Positions 21,719 through 32,900 of a stretch of DNA of 64,000 nucleotides are shown piece after piece (within the stretch, counting starts at the first letter, position 1; every line of letters begins with the position of its first letter). A program made the position numbers and the translations under genes. This stretch comes from Metellina segmentata (Eukaryota > Arthropoda > Arachnida > Araneae > Tetragnathidae). The stretch lies in NCBI GenBank assembly GCA_947359465.1, contig OX375878.1, positions 76,056,416-76,120,415 of the forward strand, written 5' to 3'. The notes under the pieces were generated by a model, which did no database searches, was not told where the DNA came from, and worked only from the letters and a program-made list of their open reading frames with translations.

Positions 21719-22690
21719 CTAGGGCGCTCTACCCCCTGCTCGCTAGTGCTCGTAAATCTCTGGTGATTGCTACGCAATCCCATTTGGTTTGCTTCGCAAA
21801 CACACACTCTTTTTGCAAGCATCTTTCCGGACCATGATATCTCAGCGAGTTTCACCCCAAATCCAGCTAGAAGGATCCAACGTTTCATCTCCGCGATGAA
21901 AAATTTGTACACCATATCGAATTTATACTTTTCATCGCATCGAATTTATTTATGAACCAATTTTAAAAATAATTATACCATAAGAAAAGTGCATTCTAAA
22001 TTTTCACATGAAATTTTTAAATTTTAAAACTATTTGTATTAAGCTATAGATATAACAGTTTTAGTTTGTATCAGAAATTACAATATTAAAGTTTCAAAAT
22101 TTGTATAATCAACTTTTAATCGCATCTAATTTATTTATTAATCACAACACTTTATATACAACAATTATACCATAAGAAAGATTACATTCTAATGTTTTCA
22201 GTGATGTTTTCAAATTTAAAAACAAATACTATTAAGCTATAGATATGACTGTTTTAACAAAAAAATAACGAAAATTTACAAAAATTCCAAAATTTGTATG
22301 ATTAACTTTTAAATGCATCGAATTTATTTATTAATCAATATCAAAAATAATTGTACCTTAAGAAAGAGTACATTGTAAGGTTTCCTGTTATGTTTTCAAA
22401 TTAAAAAACTATTAGTAATAAGCTATAGATATGACAGTTTTAACAACAAAAAAACGTAAATTTCTCGATTTTTCCCGAATTTCAAAAAATATTACCAGGA
22501 ACCAAATTGAAATTTCTAAAAAAACTCTGCGAGGTACAAAAATTCACGTTTAAAGGTACTCTAAAAAACTTACGGCCGAAAACTAAATTAAAATAAAACG
22601 TATTTGTACGTGTTTTGCTTACTCGTGTAAGAAATTTTGCTTTTTTTTTTACTTTAACCTAAACTATCAGCAGCATTGGAAAAAAATGTT
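21719..22690 (-). mobile_element. Second reverse-oriented Helitron-type element, 5' end lost
   Basis: Begins CTAGGGCGCTCTACCCCC after an A, then palindromic phrases GATTGCTACGCAATC and GGTTTGCTTCGCAAAC as in the insertion at 16301. It carries the same tandem repeat and then a shared unique tail (TTTCCCGAATTTCAAAAA, ACCAAATT, TTTTGCTTACTCGTG, AACCTAAACTATCAGCAGC). Similarity to the 16301 element ends near 22690, so the 5' terminus is missing or too diverged to place. Confidence 0.7.
21930..22460. repeat. About 185-bp tandem repeat, second locus
   Basis: Units start at GCATCKAATTTATTTA-like phrases at 21937, 22122 and 22314 (spacing 185 and 192), with ATTATACCATAAGAAA and AGCTATAGATATGAC in each. 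The unit is homologous to that at 16880-17440. Confidence 0.8.
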
Positions 22691-22942
22691 TAAACTGAAA
22701 TAGATCAATTTTAGTAGATCAAATACTTATAATATTGTAACATTTAAACTAAGAATATTCGAAGAAGTTGCTATGTTTAATTCAATCGATAGAATTAGCT
22801 TCAGTCAACAATTTCTCTTTTTCACTACTCGTTTGATGTTTTAAATTGAGAGAAAAAGAATTTTACATTAAGGATAAGTTATACTTAAAAAGTTCATTCT
22901 TGGAACTTTAGAATATGTACTATTCTCTTTGAGTCTTCAATA

Positions 22943-23772
22943 GCTACACTCTACGTTTATGATTGGTTGTAACGGCCTATTTTTTTGACGCACTTCTAAA
23001 GTTGCCAAGGAAATAATCATTTCAAAAAAATTTTTCTTTCAAAAACATTTTTCTTTTCACATCGGAAAATGAAAACTTGAAAACCCATATGAAAAAAGTT
23101 TTGAAAAGTAAATATAAATTTTTCAATTTCACAAAAAGTAAAAAGTTTAAACAAATTTCGAAACACAATTGTGTTTCAGCAGAACTAAACTTCGAATGTT
23201 GGGTAAGAATATATATATATATATATATATACTCTGAAACTTATCATATACACTAAATACAGTGGGCATGTTGAAAAAGAAAAAGATTTATAAAAGAAAA
23301 AAAGCAAGAAGAGTAATACAACCTGATAACGTCAGAACTCTTGCGGGGAAAAATAATCAAAACGAAAATGGCAAAAAAACAAAACTTTATCCTTTACTGA
23401 AAAATATCAAATGAAAAGTTACATAACTGTAGAAATACAAATAAATGAACCAATGATATCACAGAAAAAAAACATAAAAGGACCAATGCAATATAAGTAT
23501 ATTTTAAAATCAAAACAACAAATGGGAGCAAAGAAAAAATTTCAAACGAACCAATGAAATCAAACGACTTTAACAGATTTCGGAAGAACTTTCTAGAATA
23601 TTCAAAATGAAAATTGAAAGTTAGCTTTTGCTGAGGTTGCCATGAAAAACCACAATAACAGTAAAGACAGATGGGTTGCCTGAATCTACAGTAACTTGCT
23701 ACTAGAAGTGAGCCAAAAAAAAAATCACCAAAGCCGTTGCCACCGCTCATAAACGTAGAGTGTAGCTGTACC
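22943..23772. mobile_element. TIR transposon with 8-bp target duplication, copy 2 (uninterrupted)
   Basis: Flanked by CTTCAATA on both sides (22935-22942, 23773-23780). The right end read in reverse is GGTACAGCTACACTCTACG. The left end has lost the first six bases and begins GCTACACTCTACG. The interior is homologous, in opposite orientation, to the two outer parts of the element at 16050-18413. Shared phrases include CAACATGCCCACTGTATTTA and AATATTCTAGAAAGTTCTTCC. There is no Helitron here, so this copy is a natural empty site. A TA-type microsatellite has expanded at 23209-23230. Length is about 830 bp, with no transposase. Confidence 0.85.
23209..23230. repeat. (AT)n microsatellite
   Basis: A pure AT dinucleotide run of about 22 bp within the TIR element. 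The corresponding place in the sister element reads GGGTATTCTTACCC without the run, so the expansion is specific to this copy. Confidence 0.9.
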
Positions 23773-23780
23773 CTTCAATA

Positions 23781-23949
23781 TATAGCGTAGAGTTGACAAA
23801 CTTAAGTAATGCAAAATCTAAAATTTATGTCAAAAATGTGAATTTTTGTTCAGTTTACAAAATACCTACTAAACCAAATATTAATAATTTCATAAAATTA
23901 ATAAGATGCGAAACGTTGACAGACTAACGGATTTATACGACGTATTCTG
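23781..23949. other. AT-rich spacer
   Basis: No feature seen. Confidence 0.4.
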
Positions 23950-24420
23950 TTGATTAAACATGTTTAATTGATTTATTTTTCAAAATAAAAAGTAAGATAA
24001 TTAAGAAACTTTTCTTACATCCTAATGTGATTGTTGTAAAACGTACAATTAATTAAAGTTGATTTTAATTGATTTATTGTGCCAAAATAAAAAGTAAGTT
24101 TATTAAAAAACTTTTCTCACATCCTAAAGTGATTGTTGTAAAATGTACAGTTGATTAAACTTGGTTTTAATTGCTTCATTACGCCAAAATAAAAATAAAT
24201 AAATGAATTAAAACTTATTTTAACTTTGTAAAGTGATTGTTGTAAAGTGTACTGTTGATTAAACTTGGTCTGAATTGGTTTTATTGTTCCAAAATATAAA
24301 GTAAATTAATTAAAAACTATTCTTACTTCTTAAAGTGATTGTTGTAAAGTGTTGTTGATTAAACTCGGTTTTAATTGGTTCATTGTACCAAAACAAAAAG
24401 TAAATTACTTTTTGTTAAGT
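23950..24420. repeat. About 103-bp tandem repeat, 4-5 copies
   Basis: GTGATTGTTGTAAA recurs at 24027, 24129, 24233 and 24335, each followed by a GTAC/GTTGATTAAACT phrase, TTTTAATTG and CCAAAATAAAAAGTAA. Units are moderately diverged and AT-rich, without coding capacity. Confidence 0.85.
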
Positions 24421-25076
24421 ATTACTTAAGTATTCTTACTTTGTTAAGAGAGAACTTTGTCGCATATTTATTGTAACGTCACATAAGAATGAGTATTTGA
24501 CTGCATAAGAGTAAGTATGTGTTTTGCAATGAAATTGTGATACTACATATTCCAGCCCAAAGAATTCAGCATTAACGTGTGCAACGAGTTTTTGTGAACA
24601 AGCAAGTTTCTTTCGCTTTTTCTGTGTATAGAATACGCTGTCTTATAACGAAAGAACTTACTTTTTATAGTTGCACTTTCTACTTACGAATTTAATTGCT
24701 CGAAATATTTCTTTCAAATGCCTGAAAAATCTAAATGCTTTTTTATTAAAGCATGATTCAAGTTGTGTTGCGTTTTTACAGCACTGTATTTAAAAAAGGT
24801 TTTTTTTCACAGCAACTCAAGAATTTATACGTGAATACTAAGAATAATTAAATAATTGCGTTAAAATTTTGGTAAGACGAAGCTTTTATGAGCAAATTAA
24901 AAAGTTTCTCGACAAATTATATCTCCATAAACTTCACCCACTTACACAAATCTTCATTAACAAAGGATATTCGTTTATTTTAGAAGATTCTGGTAAGTAG
25001 CATTAAATTTTCACTAGCTACACAAGAAGCATTAAATTTTTCACTTACAATAAGAAGCTACTATCACAGCTTTGCA
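24421..25076. other. AT-rich spacer
   Basis: Nothing supported. A 30-bp phrase on GAAGCATTAAATTTT and CACTAGCTACACAA-like text is doubled near 24995-25055. Confidence 0.4.
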
Positions 25077-27030
25077 TGTACACCCGTCATAAAAACCGAC
25101 TCACCCGATCGTAATTGCACAATTTACATCACAAAACAAAACGGAAGGTAGCAATCAATAGGGGTAAATATTTCCTACAAATACAAATATTTAAAATTTA
25201 TCTAAGGGATCGTCTTCATATTAAATTGTGTGCTTGCTCCGATATTTTTAATACGAACCCCCATCTTTTATCACAAATTTGGATTCTACACAAAATTTCA
25301 GGTAGATTTGATGAAAACAAAAATGGAAAACGGCGTAAAATTGACCGAGAAAATTCATAAAAACCATTGAGGGAGCGTGTAAATGTTCGGACTTCAACCA
25401 CATTATAAATATTAATAAATACGTATAGTGGCCGTCGCAGTCAATGACCTGTTACAGGCGCCTTGGTATAGAGCCCATTAAGATGGTGACAAAGTCATAA
25501 TCCATTCTGATTGAGTCCCAGGATCTGTTGGCAGAAATTTCTGTTTTCACTTTGTGATTCTTCACTTCACAATCTCCAATAACGATAATAATCATAGAAT
25601 TTTGCAAAATGTCTCACTGCGCTACTAATTATGCACGTGATGAGCTGAAATTTGGAATTCCGATGTTTTAGTAACAGTTGAATCGCACGGAGTCAAAATC
25701 TGCCCAGGTTTCTATTCATAATTTTTATGAATATTAATTTCATAATTAGTAAAAAATAGTAAAATTTAGTTTGATAGTTAAAATTTTTATAGATTGTGTT
25801 TAGGTTTTTGAGTAGCAAAGGATAGAAAAAAAAATTTCAAGGAAAATTAATGTTTTTAGCAAGTATAACAAAAAACGTGAAACACCAATGAGGTATTTTC
25901 ACCTTTTTTGCTTCAATTTTATTGTGTTAGAGGATGAAAATCCATGAAAAATGACGTATATATTATTGAAATTGGAAAACTATTCCCCGAGATATTAATT
26001 TTTAAATTTCGTTTCCGTTATTGGCGGGAAAAACAGGAATTTCGTAATGGCTGATGTGTGATGTCATAGCGCATAGTAACCTACTGCGCCGGCGTTGCTA
26101 TAGTTGTTTACATTCGTTTTCGCCGTGCGTGTTGAGTTTGCTTCATTCTGCATAACGTTTTCTTGATTGTTTCATTTGGTAAAATGTTTATAATTTGGAC
26201 AAGTTCAGTAATGATACTTAGTGTAAAAGGGCTTTATGCATTTCTAAAACCTTTTCCAAAACTCTTCAAATATTTCTGTTCTGCATAATATTTTAAATTA
26301 CTAATTGAACCTTTCACTTGTTTATTCTTTATGAATGCACTTTTGTAAACAGCATTTGTACTAGTGATTTGTTGGTTCATGAAGTACTTTTTATAAACAG
26401 TTACTATCTTATTTACTGCTGCTTATAAAATAAATTTTCGAATCAATATAGACACGTGTTGATTTCATACAAGAGCGATTGCGATTTTACAGGGAGAATA
26501 GATGAGAGATGTAAACAAAACGTCAGCTATGCTCAATGACGTTACATCCAATTGTGGCCTGTTTTCGGATCACGTGACTTTGTTTCGTTTTCAACAAAAT
26601 TAAAATTGATTTTATAATCATTTCAAAATTATTTTTAAAGTTTAAACGCAATATTTAAAGATTTTTGAACTTAGAAATACTAGAAAAGATCATTTGTATG
26701 CAAAACCCTCGAACATGCAAATACCTCTTAACATTAGGAGATCTAATTTTCAAACACTTACAAATCGGTGAAAATCCAATAAAATTGATGATTTTTTTTA
26801 TTTCCGCCTGAAATTGTGTGTAAAATTCAAATTTGTGATAAAAGATGGGGGTTCATATTAAAATTTTCGGAGAAAGCACCTAATTTAATATGTAGACAGC
26901 CCCTTAAACAAATTTTAAATGTTGATATTTGTAGAAAACATTTATCCTTATCGATTGCTACCTTCCGTTTTGTTCTGCGATTTAAATTGTGCAATTGCGA
27001 TTGGGTGAGCCAATTTTTTATGGGTGTACA
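25077..27030. mobile_element. Element with about 230-bp terminal inverted repeats
   Basis: The left end TGTACACCCGTCATAAAAA and the right end GGGTGTACA (27022-27030, reversed TGTACACCCATAAAAA) open inverted repeats. They stay alignable for about 235 bp on each side (25077-25312 and 26804-27030). Shared blocks include GCTCACCC-like text, TGCACAATTTA, AACAAAACGGAAGGTAGC and GAACCCCCATCTTTTATC. TA occurs just inside both ends, so a TA-duplicating family is possible. The middle 1.5 kb holds no recognised transposase. Repeat arms of this length suggest a fold-back-type or long-TIR non-autonomous element. Confidence 0.75.
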
Positions 27031-27120
27031 GTAACCCCTCGATATATCACTTCCTAGGGTGGCAAGAAAAAGGTGATACACCAAAACCTGAAAAAATCGG
27101 GTTTCTAGAAAAGAAAAATC
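27027..27120 (+). mobile_element. Possible pogo/Tigger-type terminus
   Basis: TA followed by CAGTAACCCCTCGATATATC has the CAGT start and CTCGAT context of pogo-like termini. The phrase GGTGATACACC follows shortly. I could not find the matching right end within the next 1.5 kb, so this may be a solo end. Confidence 0.35.
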
Positions 27121-27264
27121 CCATATTTAGATTCTATTATGTGAAGGGTTTTTTAATAATGCCTTAAAAACAATACGCTAAATTAGTTTTGTATATTTTT
27201 CTAATGTCCGACCACTAATCTCTTCGGTCTTTGGCATTACAAGGAACGATTGGCGACTTTTGTG

Positions 27265-27572
27265 AAGGTAGTTGGTTAGTACTAGTTGAATTTGCATGGT
27301 GCTAAAACAACACAACGGAATATTGGCGATGGTCCGGGATCAATCCCAAAGGAAAAGATTCGCTTCGTCACTTTTCACCACGGTCAAATGACGAGGTCAA
27401 CACTCACAATTAACACTTACACACACAACGCCAACGTATGGATATGTGAGGCCAGGACAGATTTAACGTGCTCCAGTTTCCACATACACGACGGTATTTG
27501 GTTGGATCGAGTTTCGGATCCGCAACCTTCTTGTTGGTAATCCGGGACTCAATCAACTGGACTACGATGGTC
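27265..27572 (-). mobile_element. tRNA-derived SINE, full length, diverged
   Basis: Tail near GAAGGTAGTTGGTTAGTAC. Body with GATGGTCCGGGATCAATCCC, CCACGGTCAAATGACGAGG, GGCCAGGACAGATTTAACG and CACGACGGTATTTGG. Head ending TTGTTGGTAATCCGGGACTC and CTACGATGGTC. The palindrome GGGATCAATCCC is well preserved. Several open frames over it are incidental. Confidence 0.8.
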
Positions 27573-27684
27573 ACTATTTGTGTAGGAGCTCTAAGTGGTA
27601 AACCACCACTACCTCCTAACAGAGCCAATGGTGGACATACATGCTATTATTCACCGGAATTCGAACCCTGAACCGACTAGACCA
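27573..27684 (-). mobile_element. Fragment of another tRNA-like SINE
   Basis: On the minus strand: TCAGGGTTCGAATTCC, a near-perfect B-box, then CGGTGAATAATAGC, CCACCATTGGCTCTGTTAGG and AGGTAGTGGTGGTTTACC. Order and content differ from the main SINE, so this looks like a third family. The A-box side is cut at about 27684, where CAGGGGTC begins. Confidence 0.45.
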
Positions 27685-27900
27685 GGGGTCTTCAACCTTT
27701 TCACTGGAACCCTTCTAGTTTATAATATTCTTCAAGCAACCCTAAATTTAGAATACATTTAAAGACAGTGTTTTTCAAACTTGTGTTATCAACTCAAGTT
27801 CCACCTGAACATGCTTTTACATATCGCGAAAAACCGTTGGGCAGACTACACCCTCGCAGACCATTCTTTGGGAAACACTAGTTTTGAAAGTGAAGAGAAA
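27685..27900. mobile_element. hAT-like termini, including a short nested MITE
   Basis: CAGGGGTCTTCAACCTTTT at about 27684 resembles a hAT left end. Inside it, about 27769-27880 starts CAGTGTTTTTCAAACTTG and ends TTTGGGAAACACTAG, a typical hAT inverted terminus pair (CAGTGTTTYYCAAA). I could not confirm 8-bp duplications at either, so boundaries are tentative. Confidence 0.45.
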
Positions 27901-28740
27901 TACGAAATAAAACTTTATTTTCTATGAAACACGGAAATATGAAACAAATTATAACACACAAACACGAGGACAAAATAATAAAACAAAATACAAGGTAACA
28001 CAGATAAAATGTAATAAAAAAAAATTATTAATGACTAGGCTGGGCCTGTTTCTTTTCGTAAAGTATATTTATATCCGTAGTAATGGTTGAGATTTGCAAA
28101 CGAATTTCATCTTCTGCAACTAGTCTCCTCTTTCTGTATTTAGTCTTTGTTGCTGCGTACAGAAAAATATTTCACAGATTTACATTAATACAAACGAGAT
28201 TATGTATTTTACACTTCTTTAACAATCTCAGGATATTCATTCATAACTTGAAGCCAAAATGCATAGCAACTTGAGTAAATGTTGTTCGTATATAATAAGC
28301 AATCGGTTGATATATCGATGTAGATGTTTCTTTCTGTTATTGGCAATTGAGAGGTATCACAAGATTCTTCAAAAGGGTTTTGAATCTAAGATGATTTTCG
28401 TTTTGGCCAGAAAAATATTCCAAAATTTTTTCTTGTAAACCTGATAAATGCTAGCAGCAAATTATATTCGACACTTCCATTGGCCTTAGCTTTGTTGATT
28501 ACCAAAATGTTGGGTAAATTAAGAAAGCATTCAGTATTTCCTTTTAGAATACAATCTGCCCAAAATATAAATTTGAGAATAGTAGCATCTGTTTAACAAG
28601 TCATTCGTCATTTTTAAACATGGTAGATAATTTTTATATGCAGTAGAGGGTGATCAGACTTATTGGAAATGTGACAGTATATAATTTAATAAATTATTTC
28701 CTGAACCTGCCCACTTTATTTTAGTGTTTTCTTTTACATT
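27901..28740. other. AT-rich spacer
   Basis: No supported feature. Confidence 0.4.
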
Positions 28741-28880
28741 TCGTCATCTGACCGTGGTTCAAAGTTATGTGGTGTTGTCTTTGGATGTATTCTTATATTC
28801 CCCTTGAGGGATTGATCTAGAACCGATCATCAATAGACCCGTGTAAAGTTTCAGTACGACGTTAATTAAAATATCTACTT
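28741..28880 (+). mobile_element. 5'-truncated SINE (body and tail)
   Basis: Begins CGTCATCTGACCGTGGTTC, continues with CCCCTTGAGGGATTGATC and ends GTACGACGTTAATTAAAATA. The head is absent. Flanks CTTTTACATTT and CTTTTTATTTG may be a decayed target duplication. Confidence 0.7.
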
Positions 28881-29919
28881 TTTATTTGTCAAGTCTGCTT
28901 ATAAAAACGTGATCAATTCAATACAAGGTGGCACAGAAATCTACAATCCCAGATGAATCCAACTACCATTGTGTCAGAATGGATCATGGTAAAAAGATGA
29001 GATAAATAAATGAAACAAGTAACTTTACAACTCCCGATTCTAAAGACACAGATTGAGAAATCTTTTGATATCTTCAAACTAAAAATCATCAGGAGTACAT
29101 GTTGAAATAAAAGATCTAACAATATATCAAAAGATCTAACAATAAAGCAATGTATCAGGGCATCTTATAACAACGGGATATGTTGACGCTTCATTCCTAA
29201 TTATAAAATAACCGTATTTAATTCATGTTCATTTCTGCAATCGCACCCAATATTTTATGTTCTTAATCGCATCAGAATTTATGCATTGTCATCTATCGAT
29301 TTTCATTTACTAGAATAAGTAGCAAAAAGAATACAAGAACAACTGTTCTTGTAACCTATCATACTAGCAGAATGGACGTAGTCTATGTAGTATCTCGCAG
29401 GTCTCATTCAATACAGCTGTGTTTCTAACTACATCGCATTTCCTTTTCTCAAAATATTATCGCATCACATTCATCACCAGGGTACATAAATATTAAATAA
29501 GAATACATTAAATATCCAGTAAATAATACAGTAAATATTAAATAAATAAAGGCAAGGATCACGGAAAATGTAATTCGAGACTACAAATAAATTGGTCATG
29601 TTTTTTAAAGCAGACTCTAGGACCGCGTTCGTAAACAATTCTTTGATAAAAGTGTAAACCAGAAAAATGTAATCCGTCATGTGACCTCCGTTTCACCAGT
29701 TCTGAAGTGTTATTTGCGAACTCTTGCATACATTACAACAGGAACTGATGACATGACATGAACACAGAGCAATCTTGGTTCATTTCCATCGATTTTTTTC
29801 TCCTTTCCTCATGAAATGGCTAATTTTTACTCTAAAAAAAAACTGAGAGAATTTCCGAACGATCCGTTCAAATAACTTGTACAACCGGTGCGATGTATTC
29901 GCGTTTACGAACACGACCC
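28881..29919. other. AT-rich spacer
   Basis: No feature recognised. It ends at the TTA target of the Harbinger-type MITE. Confidence 0.4.
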
Positions 29920-29922
29920 TTA

Positions 29923-30368
29923 GGTCCGGTGCACAAATCCGGGTTTTCAACGTGGGGCGCCACTGAAGCCCAACTATGCACACATAACCGTGAAATGACA
30001 CACGAACTCATTTCGCGACATTTGCGATAAATATTCTATCGAAGAAAACGTGTTTGTTTCGCTTACTTGGTGTAAAAAAAGTATATTTTGAAACAAAATA
30101 CACGTTACTGGATACAACCATTTATTAATTATTATTTATGTTCTATTTGTTTACGAAAGCAAGGTACTTCAGAACGGAGACTCATGTACGGCGACCGTGC
30201 GGCACCGTGAGGACCTGCGGTACAAATTGCACGCAAGTTAGACGTGCGTCGCCCCAGCGGCGCTGGAGGCATGTGTGCACTGCTCCATTGGATCTAATGT
30301 ATCTCAGACCGCACTTGCGTTGCGGCAGCGGCGCCGCACGTTGAAAAACCGGATGTGTACACCGGGCC
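29923..30368. mobile_element. PIF/Harbinger-type MITE (446 bp)
   Basis: The left end GGTCCGGTGCACAAATCCGG and the right end read in reverse, GGCCCGGTGTACACATCCGG, form inverted repeats. They extend over about 45 bases through TTTTCAACGTG and GGCGCC. Both flanks are TTA (29920-29922, 30369-30371), the three-base duplication of PIF/Harbinger. The interior end near 30180-30340 is GC-rich and palindromic (GCGGCAGCGGCGCCGC). No transposase; it would rely on an autonomous Harbinger. Confidence 0.85.
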
Positions 30369-30371
30369 TTA

Positions 30372-30524
30372 ATATAAAAAAGAGAGAGTAAAGATATGTG
30401 GTCGGTTTTTTCTATGCTGGTGTAAACTGCTACTAGCGTTGTACCTCAATTTAATATGTATTCGTGCACGTGCAAGATGCTACTAGTATTCTAATAATTT
30501 TCAAACTGTACAGTAATGAGTGTA
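30372..30524. other. Short spacer
   Basis: Nothing recognised; ends in A, the Helitron target base. Confidence 0.4.
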
Positions 30525-31188
30525 TCTATATATATAATTCTCTTACGTGGCACGCAAAAAAGACGTTATTTGTTATTGCGTTTTGGCAACATTGTACGAT
30601 TGTTTGTTTATCACGAAGCCTCGCGCTTCAATTGAATTTATAGCGTTATCGGACGAAATTTTATTGAAAAAAAAAAGAATTTTAGTCGATCTGTTGCAGT
30701 TAATAATAGAAATCAAAGAAAGCGGAGGATCTTTTCAGGGCCATTTAAAAAAGGTCATTTTTAGGGCCAACAATTATAGTTCAAACAAGACGCTTGCACT
30801 ACAACTTTAAACAACAAACTCATTGAAAATGCGAGGGTGGCTTGAGTGCAGGGGTAAATGTACACACAAACAACATGCTGGGTATTCAATTTCCAAATCA
30901 GCGCTCACATTTAGAGTCAAGATTTGCTCAAAGTTTTCATTTGAATTCTGATTCCAGAGGTACTGTATATATCTTTTCTGAAAAACAGCAAAAAATTTAG
31001 ATTTGAAAAATATATATATATATTTTTTTTTGAAATATTATATTTTGTAAACAATCCCTTCTGCTAGGACACATGTCTTCATTGATGCGAGCGAAGCGAG
31101 CATAGGTTCGTGTAGCTAACCAATGAGGATTGCGAAGCAATCCTCCAGGGGTTGGCGAGCGTCAGCGAGCAGGGGGTCGACCCCCTAG
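30525..31188 (+). mobile_element. Short non-autonomous Helitron, copy 2
   Basis: Same TCTATATATATAATTCTC start and CCCCCTAG end as the copies at 1487 and 55467. The terminal hairpin reads AGGGGGTCGACCCCCT, a compensated variation of the loop with an intact stem. The palindrome GGTTCG...CGAACC of copy 1 is mutated here (GGTTCGTGTAGCTAACC). An 87-codon frame at 30547-30810 is not conserved as a frame in the other two copies. Confidence 0.85.
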
Positions 31189-31340
31189 TTTAATTTATTC
31201 TTTAACTTCAACTACCGTGTGGAATACAATATACTAAAAGATATTGTTTCCTACCGAGTTTCTCTCTTGCATCTTACGATTAAAATGCTTCATGTAGAAT
31301 TGATTATTTAATTGTTAAAGAAACAAGAAACGACAGTATG
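31189..31340. other. Short spacer
   Basis: Nothing recognised. Confidence 0.4.
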
Positions 31341-31666
31341 TAGGTAGTTAGTTAATTAACATAGAAGTGGAAATACAACGGGTTATTGTCTGCGATCTCG
31401 CATCAGTCCCGAATGGAAAGATTCGAGAACAACGCCTTGTAATTTTGAACTACAGTCAGATGACGAGGTTAATACATGAGATGGTCTCATGAGATGGCCC
31501 CACTCTTCAAATTTTCACACAACGCCAACGTGAGGATATTTGAGAACACGACCGATTCAACCTTCACCAGCCCCCATCTACACGACGGTGTCTACATGAA
31601 TTTAGTTTCGAACTCGCAACCCTCCGGTTGCTAATCCGTTGCTCTTCCAAGTAGAATACCATGGTC
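31341..31666 (-). mobile_element. tRNA-derived SINE, full length
   Basis: Tail TAGGTAGTTAGTTAATTAAC at the window-left side. Then CAACGGGTTATTG, a body with CAGTCAGATGACGAGG, CACACAACGCCAACGTGAGG and TACACGACGGTG. Head CAACCCTCCGGTTGCTAATC ending ATACCATGGTC. A short duplication GAGATGGTCTCATGAGATGG replaces the usual GAGCTGGTACC. Confidence 0.85.
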
Positions 31667-31764
31667 CACTACTACAACAGAAACACTAAATGTTCAGGTT
31701 TTGAAAATAAGTTATTCAGGTATACTATAATATTATATATAACGGCATTATAATAAGTCTAATG

Positions 31765-31797
<33 letters not shown>

Positions 31798-31800
31798 TAC
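31765..31800. repeat. (AT)n microsatellite
   Basis: About 36 bp of nearly pure AT repeats ending ACATATATAC. Confidence 0.9.
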
Positions 31801-32269
31801 AGGGAAACAAAGGGGTATAAGTAAAATAAAATTAACGGTTACTGGTTTCCTTCGCAGATTTTAACATTTATTTAAAATTTGCTTGATTTGAACTGTGGAA
31901 CTGAGTATAATATTATGCGTGGAAGAGCCTCCCCCTTTCTGTTCTAATTAAATTCTTCAGCGATCTGGTGACATAAAGCAATCAGAAATCAACACTGAAA
32001 AGAAAATGAGTAGGCGTGGAAACCATTCTCGACGTAAAAAAAATATCGAATAGCTTCAAAGAGTGAATGGGATGCAATTTCAGTGAAGATTCAGAAACTA
32101 ACTGTTATAACATGGTTCAGGCGTGTACTGTTTGAGATGCAATTTATTGCATGTTAGAATTAAAGTAAGTATTTATGTTTTTGACTTATTTTTTTTAAAT
32201 CTGGGTACCCGTAGATGCATTCATTCAGTATGAATTAATATATATAAGGGTAGTGTGAGAAACGACGCT

Positions 32270-32900
32270 ACCTTCAATAGATATAAGCAATTAAGAAATT
32301 TATTGCAGATACCGTACCCGCGTCTGCTATTAAAAATATTTTCAAAACATTCAGTAATATCAAAAAGACGCCTGGGTCAAAGGTTGGATCAAACAAGATC
32401 TAATTACACTCCTTGAGTCTATATTAATAACTATAATTACCCATACAAGAGCTTGCAAAATTAACAAGAATCATGTTTTGGCCAAGTCAGAAAACTTCCG
32501 CTACTTCTGTCTATGTTACTGGATAAAGTTCGTCTATATAAACAAAATATTTAATGGTTATAAATATCAGGTTTTAGGCAGTAGCGAATTTACACGAAAA
32601 CTTTTCAATACAAATAACTTCAAAACATTTAACAATCTTAGAAAGACAAATGAGTCATAAGTTTGAGCAAACAATGAATGAGTTTTCCTACATTTGCTTG
32701 CAGAATTAATTACATCGGGACCGTCTTTTGATGATGATGATGATGATGATAGAGTACTTTCATACTACTGTCTATGTTGCTGGATAAGTGTCATGTATAT
32801 ATACCAAAAATTTAATGGTTATAAATATTCTATTTAAGGCAGTAACGAATACCCACGGAAACTTTTAAATTAATCCCAACATAATTGCCCCCGACAAATG
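32270..32900. repeat. About 265-bp tandem repeat, 2-3 copies
   Basis: TACTTCTGTCTATGTTACTGG at 32499 and TACTACTGTCTATGTTGCTGG at 32760 are about 261 bp apart. Both are followed by TTTAATGGTTATAAATAT, GGCAGTARCGAAT and GAAAACTTTT-like blocks. A more diverged earlier unit starts near 32280 (CAAAACATTCAGTAATATC against CAAAACATTTAACAATCTT). A (GAT)7-type run lies at 32730-32750. Confidence 0.75.

Noticed and set aside
25115..25360. Open frame in the left inverted arm, with a similar frame in the right arm (26827-27084, minus)
   Set aside because: The two peptides match because the arms are inverted copies. The differences between them mostly change amino acids, so there is no sign of selection for a protein.
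30547..30810. 87-codon frame in the second short Helitron
   Set aside because: The frame is not kept in the other two copies, which differ by frame-changing indels, so it is not an element protein.
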